Below, in pieces: positions 6,576 to 15,612 of a stretch of DNA of 32,338 nucleotides; position 1 is the first letter of the stretch; each line of letters begins with the position of its first letter. The notes under the pieces were generated by a model, which saw nothing but the letters and a program-made list of their open reading frames with translations, did not search any database and was not told the origin of the DNA. The position numbers were made by a program, and so were the translations under genes. Location of the stretch: positions 1 through 32,338 of the forward strand of contig CAMNMC010000066.1 of the NCBI GenBank assembly GCA_946544235.1, written 5' to 3'. The DNA comes from an uncultured Lachnospiraceae bacterium (GTDB lineage: Bacteria > Bacillota > Clostridia > Lachnospirales > Lachnospiraceae).

Positions 6576-9093
6576 TTCCTGTCATGTCATCTGAAAGACC
6601 TGCGAAGTTATCATATGCTTTACCTGTTTCGATGACCTTCTTGATCTCAGCTGTAATAGCATCAAGATCCTTTTCAGCATCGCCAAGCTTACCGACTATC
6701 ATATCGGTTGCCTGCTTAAGCTTTGATGAACCATCAACAAGATCCTTGCTGTAGCTATCAAGCTCTGCTGCTCCTGAAGCAAGTTCTCCTGCACCGCTGC
6801 TGAGCTGAGCTGCTCCGCTGCTGAGTGTTCCTGCACCACTGCTGAGTTCACCAAGCCCGTTTGTAAGAGTCGGAACTGAAGCATATATCTTATCGAGACC
6901 CTCATCAAGGCTTGCAACACCATCATAAAGTCTGTTCAGACCTGTGTCAAGCTGTCCTGCACCATCTGCAAGCTGAGCAACGCCATCCTTAAGAGCTGTG
7001 ATCTTTGGTCCAAATTCCTCAAGCTCAAGCTTAACCATTGAAAGTGCCTGGCTTACACCATATTCAACACCCTTATTTGTATAAACAGAGATGATATATT
7101 CAAGCTTTCCTGCTATATCCTGCATCTGACCTCCAAGATATGAATAAGCATTTCCGTAACCGGCTGCAAATGCATTTCCGATGATCTTCTGATAACCCTC
7201 TGTAACCTGAGCGGTGATAGTTTCCTTGTAGTTAGCTTCAATATTTGCCTTAACGCCTTCTCTTACCGCAGGTGTAAGCATAGCCTTTGTATCATCCGCA
7301 CCTGCTGCAAGCTTACCGGTTAATTCTGCAACGATAGTATTATAAGTATCACTGTCACAGTTAAGCGCTGCGGCAAGTGTTGCTATATCAATACTTTCAG
7401 CTCCTGCAGCTGCAACCTGTCCTGCAACTGTTTCTGCCTTTGCACCGGCAACAGCAGCCTTTGCAAGATCAGACGGAGCATCAGCAGTTCCCATAAGTGC
7501 AGTTATCATTGTTGCAAAATATTCCTGAACCTTTGCATCAACAAGAGCCTTGCCCTCATCAGATGCCATATATTCATCAACCTTTGAATCGATGATTCCG
7601 TTTACAGTACTTACGATAAGTCCCTGAACAGCCTCATCCTCCATTATCTTCTTAACATTTGGATCTTCCTTAGCTGCCTCTTCCGCCTTCTTGGTGATCG
7701 CTTCAACCTTTTCAGCATCAGTCATTGTAGCAAGAGCATTAAGCTCTGAAAGATCGAGTGTAACGCCCTCTTCTGCAAGCTGCTTCTGTGCTGCTTCAGA
7801 GATAGCCTGAGCTGCAGCTGCCTTCTGCTCATCTGTAAAGCTGAGACTTGAAGCATCCGGTACCTCAGGAAGCTCGATGCCCTGAACAGCACCGTTCAGC
7901 TGCTGAAGTCCGCCCGAAAGCTTTGCAGAGCCTGCAAGCACGCCATTTTCTCCCTCGAAAGCTTCCTTAAGCTGTCCTGCACCGATGTCAGCGCTTTCAA
8001 GTGCATTACCGAGAGTAATTCCTCCCGAATAAAGCTGATCTGTTCCTGCGCTCAGCTTGCTTGCACCATCAGAAACCTGTGTTGCTCCGCTGGAAACCTG
8101 TGCTGCGCCTGTCGAAATCTTCGATACACCGTTTGTATAGCTTACGATACCTGCCGCAAGGCTGTTCACGCCATCCTGATATTCTGCGACAAGCTTGTTA
8201 AGTTCGCTTTCTATAGCAGAGAAATCAACATCCTCTATTGTCTCGCCGATAAGGCCTGTAGCAGCAACAGTAAGAGTCATATCAAGCTTGAAGTCAGTTG
8301 TATCTGCTTTTACTTCAAAATAATCCGGAATCTCAACATCTACCTTTTCAGATGTCTGCTTCAGGCTGTCCTGAAGTCCCGGGAAGCCAAAGCCGAGAAC
8401 AACACACTTGCTGCCATCTGAGATGTATTTTCCGTTTGTAACCTCAACATTACTGAAGCATGAATTGTCAAGGAAGAAGCCTGTTGCCATAAGGAAAGGT
8501 ACGCTGATTCCATCTGCCTTTGCCTTATTGATATAATCAAAACGTATCCTTACGTTTCCGCTCTTACCTGCAATCTGAGCAGGTGTTACCTCATTTCCGT
8601 CCAGATAATAGGTAACCTTAACCTCAACAGGAACCTCCTTATCAGTCTTGCCCTGATAATAAATAGGATTTCCGCCGGCCTTCCAGCTTATCTTGTTGCC
8701 ATCCTGGGTAAATTCTTCGTCACCCTTAACATTCTCAATATCCGTAAGTGTGCTGACATCTTCGATGACATCTGCATGATCCTTATTCTTAAGCCACTCA
8801 CTTACGATAACATTTTCAGCCTTACCGCTTGCATCGGAAATAACATAGATGGTCTCATCCTTGTCAGCATCAATTGTGTCGCCGGTCTTGATCAGGCCCT
8901 TGACCATTGTTCCGAGATCACCTTCATCGGCTTCCTTATCATCTTCATTTGTATTTATCGTTTCTTCAACAGCTTCTTCTACAGGAGCATTTGCCTCAAC
9001 CTTATCGGTCTTTACGCTGGTCTTTCCACAGCCTGCAAGTCCGAGCATCATTGCAAATACTATAGCAAGTGAAACAACTCTCTTCTTTCTCAT
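6535..9093 (-). CDS. Lipoprotein with XXXLXXG heptad repeats, partner of MMPL exporter
   Basis: An 852-residue secreted lipoprotein: signal KKRVVSLAIVFAMMLGLAGC with lipid-accepting Cys22, then an acidic linker, then a folded region (about 60-290) holding a beta-rich part and IPDYFEVKADT. Two tracts of seven-residue repeats of the type XXXLXXG/XXXVSXG follow, at about 310-405 and 698-790, separated by a long Ala/Glu-rich probably helical region. Such repeats are known from YhgE/Pip-type proteins (TIGR03057 description), where they join membrane regions; here there are no transmembrane helices at the C-terminus, only a lipid anchor at the N-terminus. The start follows GGAGATCAAA. It lies 19 bases after the MMPL gene, so the two are surely cotranscribed and may form one complex. 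Function not known. Confidence 0.85.
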   Translation of the reverse strand: MRKKRVVSLAIVFAMMLGLAGCGKTSVKTDKVEANAPVEEAVEETINTNEDDKEADEGDLGTMVKGLIKTGDTIDADKDETIYVISDASGKAENVIVSEWLKNKDHADVIEDVSTLTDIENVKGDEEFTQDGNKISWKAGGNPIYYQGKTDKEVPVEVKVTYYLDGNEVTPAQIAGKSGNVRIRFDYINKAKADGISVPFLMATGFFLDNSCFSNVEVTNGKYISDGSKCVVLGFGFPGLQDSLKQTSEKVDVEIPDYFEVKADTTDFKLDMTLTVAATGLIGETIEDVDFSAIESELNKLVAEYQDGVNSLAAGIVSYTNGVSKISTGAAQVSSGATQVSDGASKLSAGTDQLYSGGITLGNALESADIGAGQLKEAFEGENGVLAGSAKLSGGLQQLNGAVQGIELPEVPDASSLSFTDEQKAAAAQAISEAAQKQLAEEGVTLDLSELNALATMTDAEKVEAITKKAEEAAKEDPNVKKIMEDEAVQGLIVSTVNGIIDSKVDEYMASDEGKALVDAKVQEYFATMITALMGTADAPSDLAKAAVAGAKAETVAGQVAAAGAESIDIATLAAALNCDSDTYNTIVAELTGKLAAGADDTKAMLTPAVREGVKANIEANYKETITAQVTEGYQKIIGNAFAAGYGNAYSYLGGQMQDIAGKLEYIISVYTNKGVEYGVSQALSMVKLELEEFGPKITALKDGVAQLADGAGQLDTGLNRLYDGVASLDEGLDKIYASVPTLTNGLGELSSGAGTLSSGAAQLSSGAGELASGAAELDSYSKDLVDGSSKLKQATDMIVGKLGDAEKDLDAITAEIKKVIETGKAYDNFAGLSDDMTGNVKFIIKTAEVTE

Positions 9094-9112
9094 TTTGATC
9101 TCCTTTCAACCA

Positions 9113-11332
9113 TTACACCATCTGACCGTTATCTCTGTCGGAGTAACCCGAAACCATGTCGTTAACTTCTCTTGACATTGCATTAACATCATAGCTCTGT
9201 GCCGCTTCAGCTGCAGCGACCTGATCACCACCGGATATAGCCTGTCCGGCTGCTACCTCCGCAGCCTTGCAGCCTTTAAAGCTCAGCGAAGTTGCAGAAA
9301 TAAATCCATTGAACAATCTCAGGAATGCCGGAAGTATAAATATAACAACAAGCATACTTATGATTGCACCTCTTGCCATGAGCTTACAGAGTGAACTGAT
9401 CATATCTATATTTGAATACATGCCTACACCAAAGGTTGCTGCGAAGAAGGTAAGTGCGCTGACAATTATCGAATTGATCGAGCCTCTCAGTGCCTCAGCA
9501 GCCGCCTCCTTACCAGAAAGTCCGGCAAGCCTTGCATCTTTGAATTTATTTGACATGAGTATTCCGTAATCGACTGTTGAACCAAGCTGTATGGTACCGA
9601 TAACTATCGATGCTACGAACGGAAGCACCGTTCCTGTGTAATATGGAATACCGAGGTTTATAAATATCGCAAATTCAATAGCACATACAAGCACTATAGG
9701 AACTGAAATCGATTTAAATACGAAGAGTATGATGATTGCAACCAGTCCGATCGATACTGCATTAACCCTGTTAAAATCCTTATCGGTTATCTCGATCAGA
9801 TCCTTGGTACAAGGTGCCTCGCCTATCAGCATGCCCTTATCATCGTATTTCTTAATAATATCTATGATCTCAGCACACTGGTCGTTAACCTCATCGGATG
9901 CCACCTGATACTCCGACATGATAAGGAGCATCTCGTATTCTCCGTTATCAAATATCTTTCTGAGTCTTTCAGGCATCACCTCTCCCGGTATGCTCGGTCC
10001 GATCACCGACTCCATTCCGAGTACAGCCTTAACTCCGTCAACCGCTTCGATCTCGCTCATGATCTCATTTACATCTCTCGAACTGAGATTACTGTCAAGA
10101 AGAAGCATATGTGTTGAGTTCATATTGAATTTTTCCTGAAGCTTCTCATTTGCTTTAATGCTGGCCAGGCTCTTCGGAAGAGAACTGTCGAGGTTATAAT
10201 AAACCTTTGTATTCTTGTATCCGATAAATGCCGGAACCAGAAGTGCTGCAAAGATTATCAGGAATATCCATGATCTTTTAACAACCACACCGCAGAACTT
10301 ATCAAGCTTCGGGATCAGCGGTTTATGTGAGGTCTTCGTTATTGCCTTATCAAATGTAAGGATCATTGAAGGAAGTATGGTAACACAGCTTATAACGCCA
10401 AGTACAACACCCTTGGCCATAACAACACCGAGGTCTAGGCCGAGTGTAAAGCTCATGAAGCAGAGTGCCACGAAACCGGCAACCGTTGTGATCGAGCTTC
10501 CTACTACAGATGAAAGGGTCTTGCCAATGGCATCTGCCATCGCACTGTTCTTGTCGTCCGGATATTTCTTCTTCTCATCACAGTAGCTGTGCCACAGGAA
10601 GATTGAATAATCCATTGTAACCGCAAGCTGAAGAACCGCTGCAAGTGCCTGTGTAACATATGATATCTCGCCCTGAATGATATTTGATCCGAGATTATAT
10701 ATGATAGCCATTCCTATACTTAAAAGGAAAAATACAGGTATAAGGAAGGAATCCATCGTAAGTCCGAGAACGATCAGTGAAAGCACAACTGCGATAGCTA
10801 CGTATTTCGGAATCTGATCATCCGACAGAAGCTTTGTATCGGTAACCATCGCTGACATTCCGCTGATGTAAACCTGTTCATCTGTCAGCTTTCTGATCTC
10901 CTGAATTGCATCCATCGTCTCATCCGATGACATGGTAGAGGAGAATAATACCGCCATAAGTGTATCTTCACCATTTCTGAAAGCCTTGTACAGTTCCTCC
11001 GGGATCAGCTCTTCCGGAATCGAGATATCCAGCAGAGTGTCATACCAGATAACTGATTTAACATTCTCAACCTGTTCTATCTTAGATTTAAGTTCAACTA
11101 TATCCTTGTCCTTCATGCCCTCGACGACTACCAGGGAGAAGGCTCCCGTTCCGAAATCCTCTGCCAGTATCTTCTGACCCTTCATGGTCTCGATATCATC
11201 TGGAAGATACGTCAGAACATCATAATTGATCCTTGTTTTAAAATACCCTGCCGCTGACGGCACAAGAAGGATCAATGAAATGATTAGTATCGGAATCCTT
11301 AGTTTTACAACCGCCTTTCCAAACCTGCTCAT
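9113..11332 (-). CDS. MMPL-family RND-type membrane transporter
   Basis: A 739-residue transporter with the twofold RND architecture: helix, large extracytoplasmic domain and five helices, repeated. In each half the fourth-helix region carries an Asp-Tyr pair (AVTMDYSIFLW and GSTVDYGILMS), the positions used for proton relay in MmpL3-type proteins. A cytoplasmic tail of about 60 residues is Ala/Glu-rich. MMPL proteins export lipids or hydrophobic compounds; the cargo cannot be told here. ATG at 11332 follows a GGAGGT by ten bases; the frame extends to 11401 but the upstream ATGs lack ribosome sites. It heads the operon with the heptad-repeat lipoprotein. Inverted repeats at 11413-11439 are candidate operators. 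Confidence 0.92.
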   Translation of the reverse strand: MSRFGKAVVKLRIPILIISLILLVPSAAGYFKTRINYDVLTYLPDDIETMKGQKILAEDFGTGAFSLVVVEGMKDKDIVELKSKIEQVENVKSVIWYDTLLDISIPEELIPEELYKAFRNGEDTLMAVLFSSTMSSDETMDAIQEIRKLTDEQVYISGMSAMVTDTKLLSDDQIPKYVAIAVVLSLIVLGLTMDSFLIPVFFLLSIGMAIIYNLGSNIIQGEISYVTQALAAVLQLAVTMDYSIFLWHSYCDEKKKYPDDKNSAMADAIGKTLSSVVGSSITTVAGFVALCFMSFTLGLDLGVVMAKGVVLGVISCVTILPSMILTFDKAITKTSHKPLIPKLDKFCGVVVKRSWIFLIIFAALLVPAFIGYKNTKVYYNLDSSLPKSLASIKANEKLQEKFNMNSTHMLLLDSNLSSRDVNEIMSEIEAVDGVKAVLGMESVIGPSIPGEVMPERLRKIFDNGEYEMLLIMSEYQVASDEVNDQCAEIIDIIKKYDDKGMLIGEAPCTKDLIEITDKDFNRVNAVSIGLVAIIILFVFKSISVPIVLVCAIEFAIFINLGIPYYTGTVLPFVASIVIGTIQLGSTVDYGILMSNKFKDARLAGLSGKEAAAEALRGSINSIIVSALTFFAATFGVGMYSNIDMISSLCKLMARGAIISMLVVIFILPAFLRLFNGFISATSLSFKGCKAAEVAAGQAISGGDQVAAAEAAQSYDVNAMSREVNDMVSGYSDRDNGQMV

Positions 11333-11412
11333 TTTTAACTTACCTCCGTTTGTTTGTTCGCTCATAGAATAAGCCCGCAAATCTCTTTTGTAATCATACA
11401 AATTACGACATT

Positions 11413-11439
11413 TGTCTAACTTTAGGACAGCTGTCTAAA
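11413..11439. promoter_or_regulatory. Operator-like inverted repeats upstream of the MMPL gene
   Basis: A perfect ten-base palindrome GACAGCTGTC (11426-11435) is flanked by GTCTAA (11414-11419) and GTCTAAA (11433-11439), with TTAGGAC between. Half-sites resemble the BlaI-type operators at 4536-4578, but the spacing is different, and the palindrome is also of a kind bound by TetR-type repressors. It lies 80-107 bases before the MMPL start. Confidence 0.45.
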
Positions 11440-11476
11440 AATGTACCCAGAGGGACGTTGGGAGGTATCTGTCCAT

Positions 11477-11533
11477 GTACGCAAGCGTACAGCCAGCCGT
11501 TCCTGCTCATGTCACATACTTCGCATGTGCATG
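11477..11533. repeat. Two small intergenic hairpins
   Basis: GTACGC-AA-GCGTAC (11477-11490) and, further on, CATG-T-CACAT (11508-11517) pairing with ATGTG-CATG (11525-11533) around an ACTTCGC loop. The second begins TGCTCATG and has a CTTCG loop, like the repeats at 32161 and 32291. No gene was seen here. Confidence 0.5.
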
Positions 11534-11550
11534 ACTCGTTCAGTACGTAA

Positions 11551-11591
11551 AAGAAGAACACTGCCGATATAATATCAACAGTGTTCTTCTT
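11551..11591. terminator. Terminator after the M23 peptidase gene
   Basis: Perfect 13-base-pair stem, AAGAAGAACACTG with CAGTGTTCTTCTT, around a 15-base AT-rich loop, 25 bases past the stop codon. On the minus strand it ends in CTTCTTTTAC, giving a U-rich tail. Confidence 0.8.
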
Positions 11592-11615
11592 TAATTATAT
11601 TATCGGAACATCCGA

Positions 11616-12992
11616 TTATGGACTTGTATAGTTAAGCGGATCGACTCTTTCGCCATCAACTATTACTTCATAATGAAGATGAGGTCCTGAGGCATATCCT
11701 GTCATGCCCGAATAAGCAATAACCTGACCTCTTGAAACGTAATCTCCGTTTCCTACAGCAAAATCCGAAAGGTGCTGATAGAGAGTACTGATCCCCTCGC
11801 CATGATAAACTATGATATAGTAGCCTCTTGCTACATTATAACCCGTAGCCGTTACAGTTCCGCATTCGGAAGCAACAATTGAGCTGTACATATCACATCC
11901 GATATCAATTGCCTGATGATAGGTGGAAGCACCTGCTACAGGGGCTGAACGTCCACCATAGTAAGATGAGATATATGAGCTTGACGGACATGGCCAGAGA
12001 AGCGCTCCGCCTGTATAATACGGATGATCATCATCGTCGTCATCGTAGTCATCATCATCGTCATCGTAATCATCATCTCTTTCCGCATCCGAGTCACTTG
12101 CTGTTTCCTCTTCTTCGCGGCGTCTTCTTTCCTCTTCCTCCTGACGTCTGCGTTCCTCTTCTTCACGGCGTCTCTGTTCAGCTTCTTCTCGTCTTCTCTG
12201 CTCTTCCTGTCTTCTGGCTTCCTCTGCAGCCGCAGCTGCTTCTGTTATCTGAAGTATCTGAGCATCAAAGGCTTCCGTTTCTGCTTCGAGATCTGATATC
12301 TCACCTTCGGTCTCATTTATCTGAACATTATATGATGCAAGCAGTTCTCTCTTACCGTCAACCATTACCTGAAGTGCTTCCTGCTCATTCTTTGCTTCGC
12401 CTGTAAGCTCTTCAACCTTAACAAGATTCCTGTTAAGAAGCTCTTTGTAGGTTTCAATACTTCCTCTGATCTGGCAGAGTCTGTCGAGCTGGTTCTGATC
12501 GTAGGATGATATCTGTGAAGAATACTCGGACTCATTCAGCATGTTCTTGAAATCGTCAACATTCATGAGTGCGTCGATGTAGGCAGTATCGCCATTCTCG
12601 TATGCATACTGAATACGCTCTTTCATATTATTATACTGAAGCTGTTCCTCATAATAGGCATTCTGAATCCTGAGCTGGGTTACCGCTATTTCAGTCTGTA
12701 TAGCTGTCTTCTGATCATTAAGATCACTGATCTTCTCAGTATATTCACCTATCTGTGTATCAAGCTCGGTAACAACCTCGGAAACCTGATTTCTGTTATC
12801 CTCAAGTCCGGAGAGCTTGTCCTTCGCACTGTTTATCTTCTCTTCAGCTTCCTTCTTCTTCTGCTCAAGTTCCTCTATGGAATCCTGATATTCATCTGCA
12901 GAGACCTTATTTATTCCGCCTGAAGCCGATGCAAATACCATGACTCCCATCATGACCATTGCAACCGCGCGCAATCTTATCTTTTTTATCAT
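11616..12992 (-). CDS. Secreted coiled-coil M23 (LytM-type) murein peptidase
   Basis: A 458-residue exported protein of the EnvC/CwlO-like layout: signal peptide in the first 32 residues (ending SASGGINKVSA), coiled coil from about 33 to 315, then a poly-Asp tract at about 305-323, then an M23 domain (about 355-455). All zinc and catalytic positions are present: His359 and Asp363 (YHQAIDI), His407 (YQHL), His438 and His440 (GPHLHYEV), so it is predicted to be an active cell-wall endopeptidase. ATG at 12992 follows GGGAGG; the longer frame from 13031 has no ribosome site. The coiled coil contains an Arg/Glu-rich stretch. It lies downstream of the two-component genes on the same strand and may belong to their regulon; FtsEX-like partners are not in the window. 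Confidence 0.93.
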   Translation of the reverse strand: MIKKIRLRAVAMVMMGVMVFASASGGINKVSADEYQDSIEELEQKKKEAEEKINSAKDKLSGLEDNRNQVSEVVTELDTQIGEYTEKISDLNDQKTAIQTEIAVTQLRIQNAYYEEQLQYNNMKERIQYAYENGDTAYIDALMNVDDFKNMLNESEYSSQISSYDQNQLDRLCQIRGSIETYKELLNRNLVKVEELTGEAKNEQEALQVMVDGKRELLASYNVQINETEGEISDLEAETEAFDAQILQITEAAAAAEEARRQEEQRRREEAEQRRREEEERRRQEEEERRRREEEETASDSDAERDDDYDDDDDDYDDDDDDHPYYTGGALLWPCPSSSYISSYYGGRSAPVAGASTYHQAIDIGCDMYSSIVASECGTVTATGYNVARGYYIIVYHGEGISTLYQHLSDFAVGNGDYVSRGQVIAYSGMTGYASGPHLHYEVIVDGERVDPLNYTSP

Positions 12993-13171
12993 TCTGACCT
13001 CCCAAAATATAAGGCAGTATTCTGTAACCACCGAAAAAACGCTTCCGATTTTTCTCTATTTTCTGCCGAAATTCAGCCATTTATATATTTTCAATGATAA
13101 AAGTATATATTATTGATCGGATTATGTAAAGTAGATTAAATTAATATTTTATTAATTCTGTTACAAAAGTA

Positions 13172-14728
13172 TTACATTGTTAACTCAAACTTAAAAATAT
13201 TAAACTCATCCCCGTTTTCAGACCGCTCTGATTCCACACTGAGCCTGCCTTTATGAAGTTCAGCAATCTGAACTGCAATGGAAAGTCCGAGTCCATAACC
13301 TGAAACTGCCTCTCTTGACTCATCAGCCCTGTAAAATCTGTCAAATACATGCGCCTTCTCCTCTTCCGTAAGAGCCTTACCGGAATTCTTCACAGAAAGA
13401 ACTGCCTTTTTATCAGTCTTCTTTAATGAAACACTTATCTCCGACTTTTCAAAGCTGTATTTGATCGCATTATCTATCAGAATGTCCAGAAGCTGCTTCA
13501 GCTTATCCCGGTTTCCTCTGACACTGATATCCTCGGAAATATCATCCATAATGCTTCTTCCCGCATCAAATGCCACAGGATCCCACGACAGAAGATCGTC
13601 TGCCACCAGACCGCTGAGATTGACCTCCTCCATGGCCGGCCTGTTCTCTGCGCTGTCGCCTCTGGCAAGATCGACAAGCTCCTGAACAAGCTCCTTCATC
13701 CTTGCGGATTCCGCCTTGATATTGTCCAGCCTTCTTTTATTCTTACCATCCATATTCTCTGACTTTATGACCATATCCGTATTTGATATGATAACAGCCA
13801 GCGGAGTTTTAAGCTCATGTGATGCATCTGCAACGAACCTTTTCTGATTGACCATAGCCCTTTCAACCGGTTTAACAGCCCATCTTGATATAAACAGACT
13901 GACAACAAGCATTACAACCGTTACAGCAAGACTTATCCATAGAGATTTCTTAAGCTGATTACTGAGCAGACTCATCGATGTGGAAATATCAGCAAAAGCC
14001 ATCACAGTTTCTCCGTTATCAAGAGTTTTTTTCATGAATCTTATCTTATAATCATCAAGCACTCCCTTGCTGCCGCCCTTATTCTCGGCAGCCTCCACCA
14101 GAGTATCCGCATCCTCATTTTCTATAAAGAAGATATCGTTTCTCATGACTTCTATCGATCCGTCATCACTGAGAATAACGCACATTACAGGAGTCGTGGA
14201 AATACCATCCATGGAATCTCTGTCCCTGAAATCCGGGAAATAGTCCCTATTCTCTCCATCACCTTCAGATGGTTTCCTGTCGTCACGTCCTCCACCGTTT
14301 CCGTCGCGGCCACTATCAGGATTCTGATTCCCGCCATTTTCACCTGACTCACTTCCGTCAGGTATACTTGTTCCATCAGGAAGATTTGTTCCATCAGGAA
14401 GATTCATTCCGTCAGGCGGATTCGTTCCGTCAGGTGGATTGATCCCATCAGGAAGACCGCCTCCGTTCGGATCAACAAAATCATCCGGATTAAATCCTCC
14501 GTTATTCTGCCTTCCTACACGCTCTATAGCCATTCTGAGAGCATTCTCGCTCTGTTCATCCATGGTTCTCTTGTTTGAGATATATTGCACAGTAAAGACA
14601 ACAGCAAGAAATGCCACAACGATCAACATCATTATGGCACAGAATTTTATACGCAGCCTGTGGATTATCTTCAGATCTCCGGCTGCGGCATATTTATTTT
14701 TATCTTTCTTTTGAGTACTGTCTGTCAT
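13172..14728 (-). CDS. Sensor histidine kinase with repeat-rich extracellular loop
   Basis: A 518-residue membrane kinase that phosphorylates the adjacent OmpR-type regulator. Membrane helices at about 27-50 and 263-281 bracket a roughly 210-residue outer region. His304 in DASHELKTPL is the phosphorylation site; the N-box DNAIKYS lies near 419-425 and the G2 box GYGLGLSI at 477-484. The G1 region (NSGKAL) is degenerate, as in some kinases of this class. The outer region opens with a PDG(I/T/M)N(P/L)-type repeat at about 93-125 and a Gly/Asp/Asn-rich stretch, which looks like a flexible spacer rather than a ligand fold. The start at 14728 has a weak ribosome site. It is 152 bases after the regulator gene. 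Confidence 0.93.
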   Translation of the reverse strand: MTDSTQKKDKNKYAAAGDLKIIHRLRIKFCAIMMLIVVAFLAVVFTVQYISNKRTMDEQSENALRMAIERVGRQNNGGFNPDDFVDPNGGGLPDGINPPDGTNPPDGMNLPDGTNLPDGTSIPDGSESGENGGNQNPDSGRDGNGGGRDDRKPSEGDGENRDYFPDFRDRDSMDGISTTPVMCVILSDDGSIEVMRNDIFFIENEDADTLVEAAENKGGSKGVLDDYKIRFMKKTLDNGETVMAFADISTSMSLLSNQLKKSLWISLAVTVVMLVVSLFISRWAVKPVERAMVNQKRFVADASHELKTPLAVIISNTDMVIKSENMDGKNKRRLDNIKAESARMKELVQELVDLARGDSAENRPAMEEVNLSGLVADDLLSWDPVAFDAGRSIMDDISEDISVRGNRDKLKQLLDILIDNAIKYSFEKSEISVSLKKTDKKAVLSVKNSGKALTEEEKAHVFDRFYRADESREAVSGYGLGLSIAVQIAELHKGRLSVESERSENGDEFNIFKFELTM

Positions 14729-14880
14729 ATTATCAATTATCCGATTTTAACTTCAGTCGAATTATCCCATCTCAGGTATATATCAGTTCTTATCATTAAT
14801 TTCTCTCAGTCAATGGTTTAATAATTCATGAACAATAATACTTTAATCTGCCATAATACTGCCGATTAGAGAAAACCGAA

Positions 14881-15552
14881 TTATGAATCCTCCAGATGGT
14901 AGCCCACCATCCTGACCGCCTTTATTGAAACCCTGGACTTCAGCGAATTGAGTTTCTTTCTGAGGAAGGAAATATACGCCTCAACATTATTATCGCCCGC
15001 ATCCGAGTCATATCCCCAGATTTTATTTATGATGGTTTCCTTGGAGATGATCGTCTTGCCATTGATCATCAGATAACGCATAAGATCAAACTCCTTGGCA
15101 TTGAGCTTTATCTCCTTGCCCTTACAGCTGAGTGTATTGGAAGACGTATGAAGTATGATGTCCCCAAAGCTCACATCATCCGGAACTATATCAGCCTTTC
15201 TTCTCATTATCGCATGCAGCGTCGCGATCAGCTCTTCATTCTCAAACGGCTTTGTCAGGTAATAATCAGCCCCGAGATTAAGACCATTCACCCTGTCGCC
15301 GAGTTCGGTCTTGGCCGTCAGCATAAGTACAGGAGTAGATACACCCTCCTCACGGATCTTTTTCAGTATCTCAAAACCATTCATCTTCGGAAGCATCACG
15401 TCAAGCACGATAGCATCATATATACCCGAGGCAGCGTTATAATAGCCATCCTCACCATCATTTGAAACATCAACAGTTTCTCCGCTCTCACTTATTATAT
15501 CGGCTATAGTCTCCGCCAGCCTCTTTTCATCTTCTACAACAAGTATTCTCAT
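14881..15552 (-). CDS. OmpR/PhoB-family response regulator
   Basis: A 223-residue regulator with receiver domain (residues 1-120) and winged-helix DNA-binding domain (about 125-222). Acidic pocket Glu7/Asp8, phospho-acceptor Asp51 (IVLDVMLP), Thr79 and Lys101 (TKPF) are all present. The C-terminal domain has the family pattern LNAKEFDLMRYLM, then SKETIINKIWG and the wing VRMVGYHLE. The start follows GGAGAAGATAT. It precedes the histidine kinase and follows lemA by 61 bases, all on one strand. Target genes are unknown; lemA and the M23 peptidase are natural candidates by position. Confidence 0.95.
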   Translation of the reverse strand: MRILVVEDEKRLAETIADIISESGETVDVSNDGEDGYYNAASGIYDAIVLDVMLPKMNGFEILKKIREEGVSTPVLMLTAKTELGDRVNGLNLGADYYLTKPFENEELIATLHAIMRRKADIVPDDVSFGDIILHTSSNTLSCKGKEIKLNAKEFDLMRYLMINGKTIISKETIINKIWGYDSDAGDNNVEAYISFLRKKLNSLKSRVSIKAVRMVGYHLEDS

Positions 15553-15612
15553 ATATCTTCTCCGTTATCATCACATCAACTGCCATCATAGTGATCGGAA
15601 CTCCCGGACTGT

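Noticed and set aside
11879-12406. Plus-strand frame with His/Arg-rich repeats
   Set aside because: The composition is the antisense reading of the poly-Asp and Arg/Glu repeats of the M23 gene.
14729-14880. Small gene between response regulator and kinase
   Set aside because: No frame with a ribosome site or protein-like pattern; only a weak TAATC/GATTA hairpin is present.
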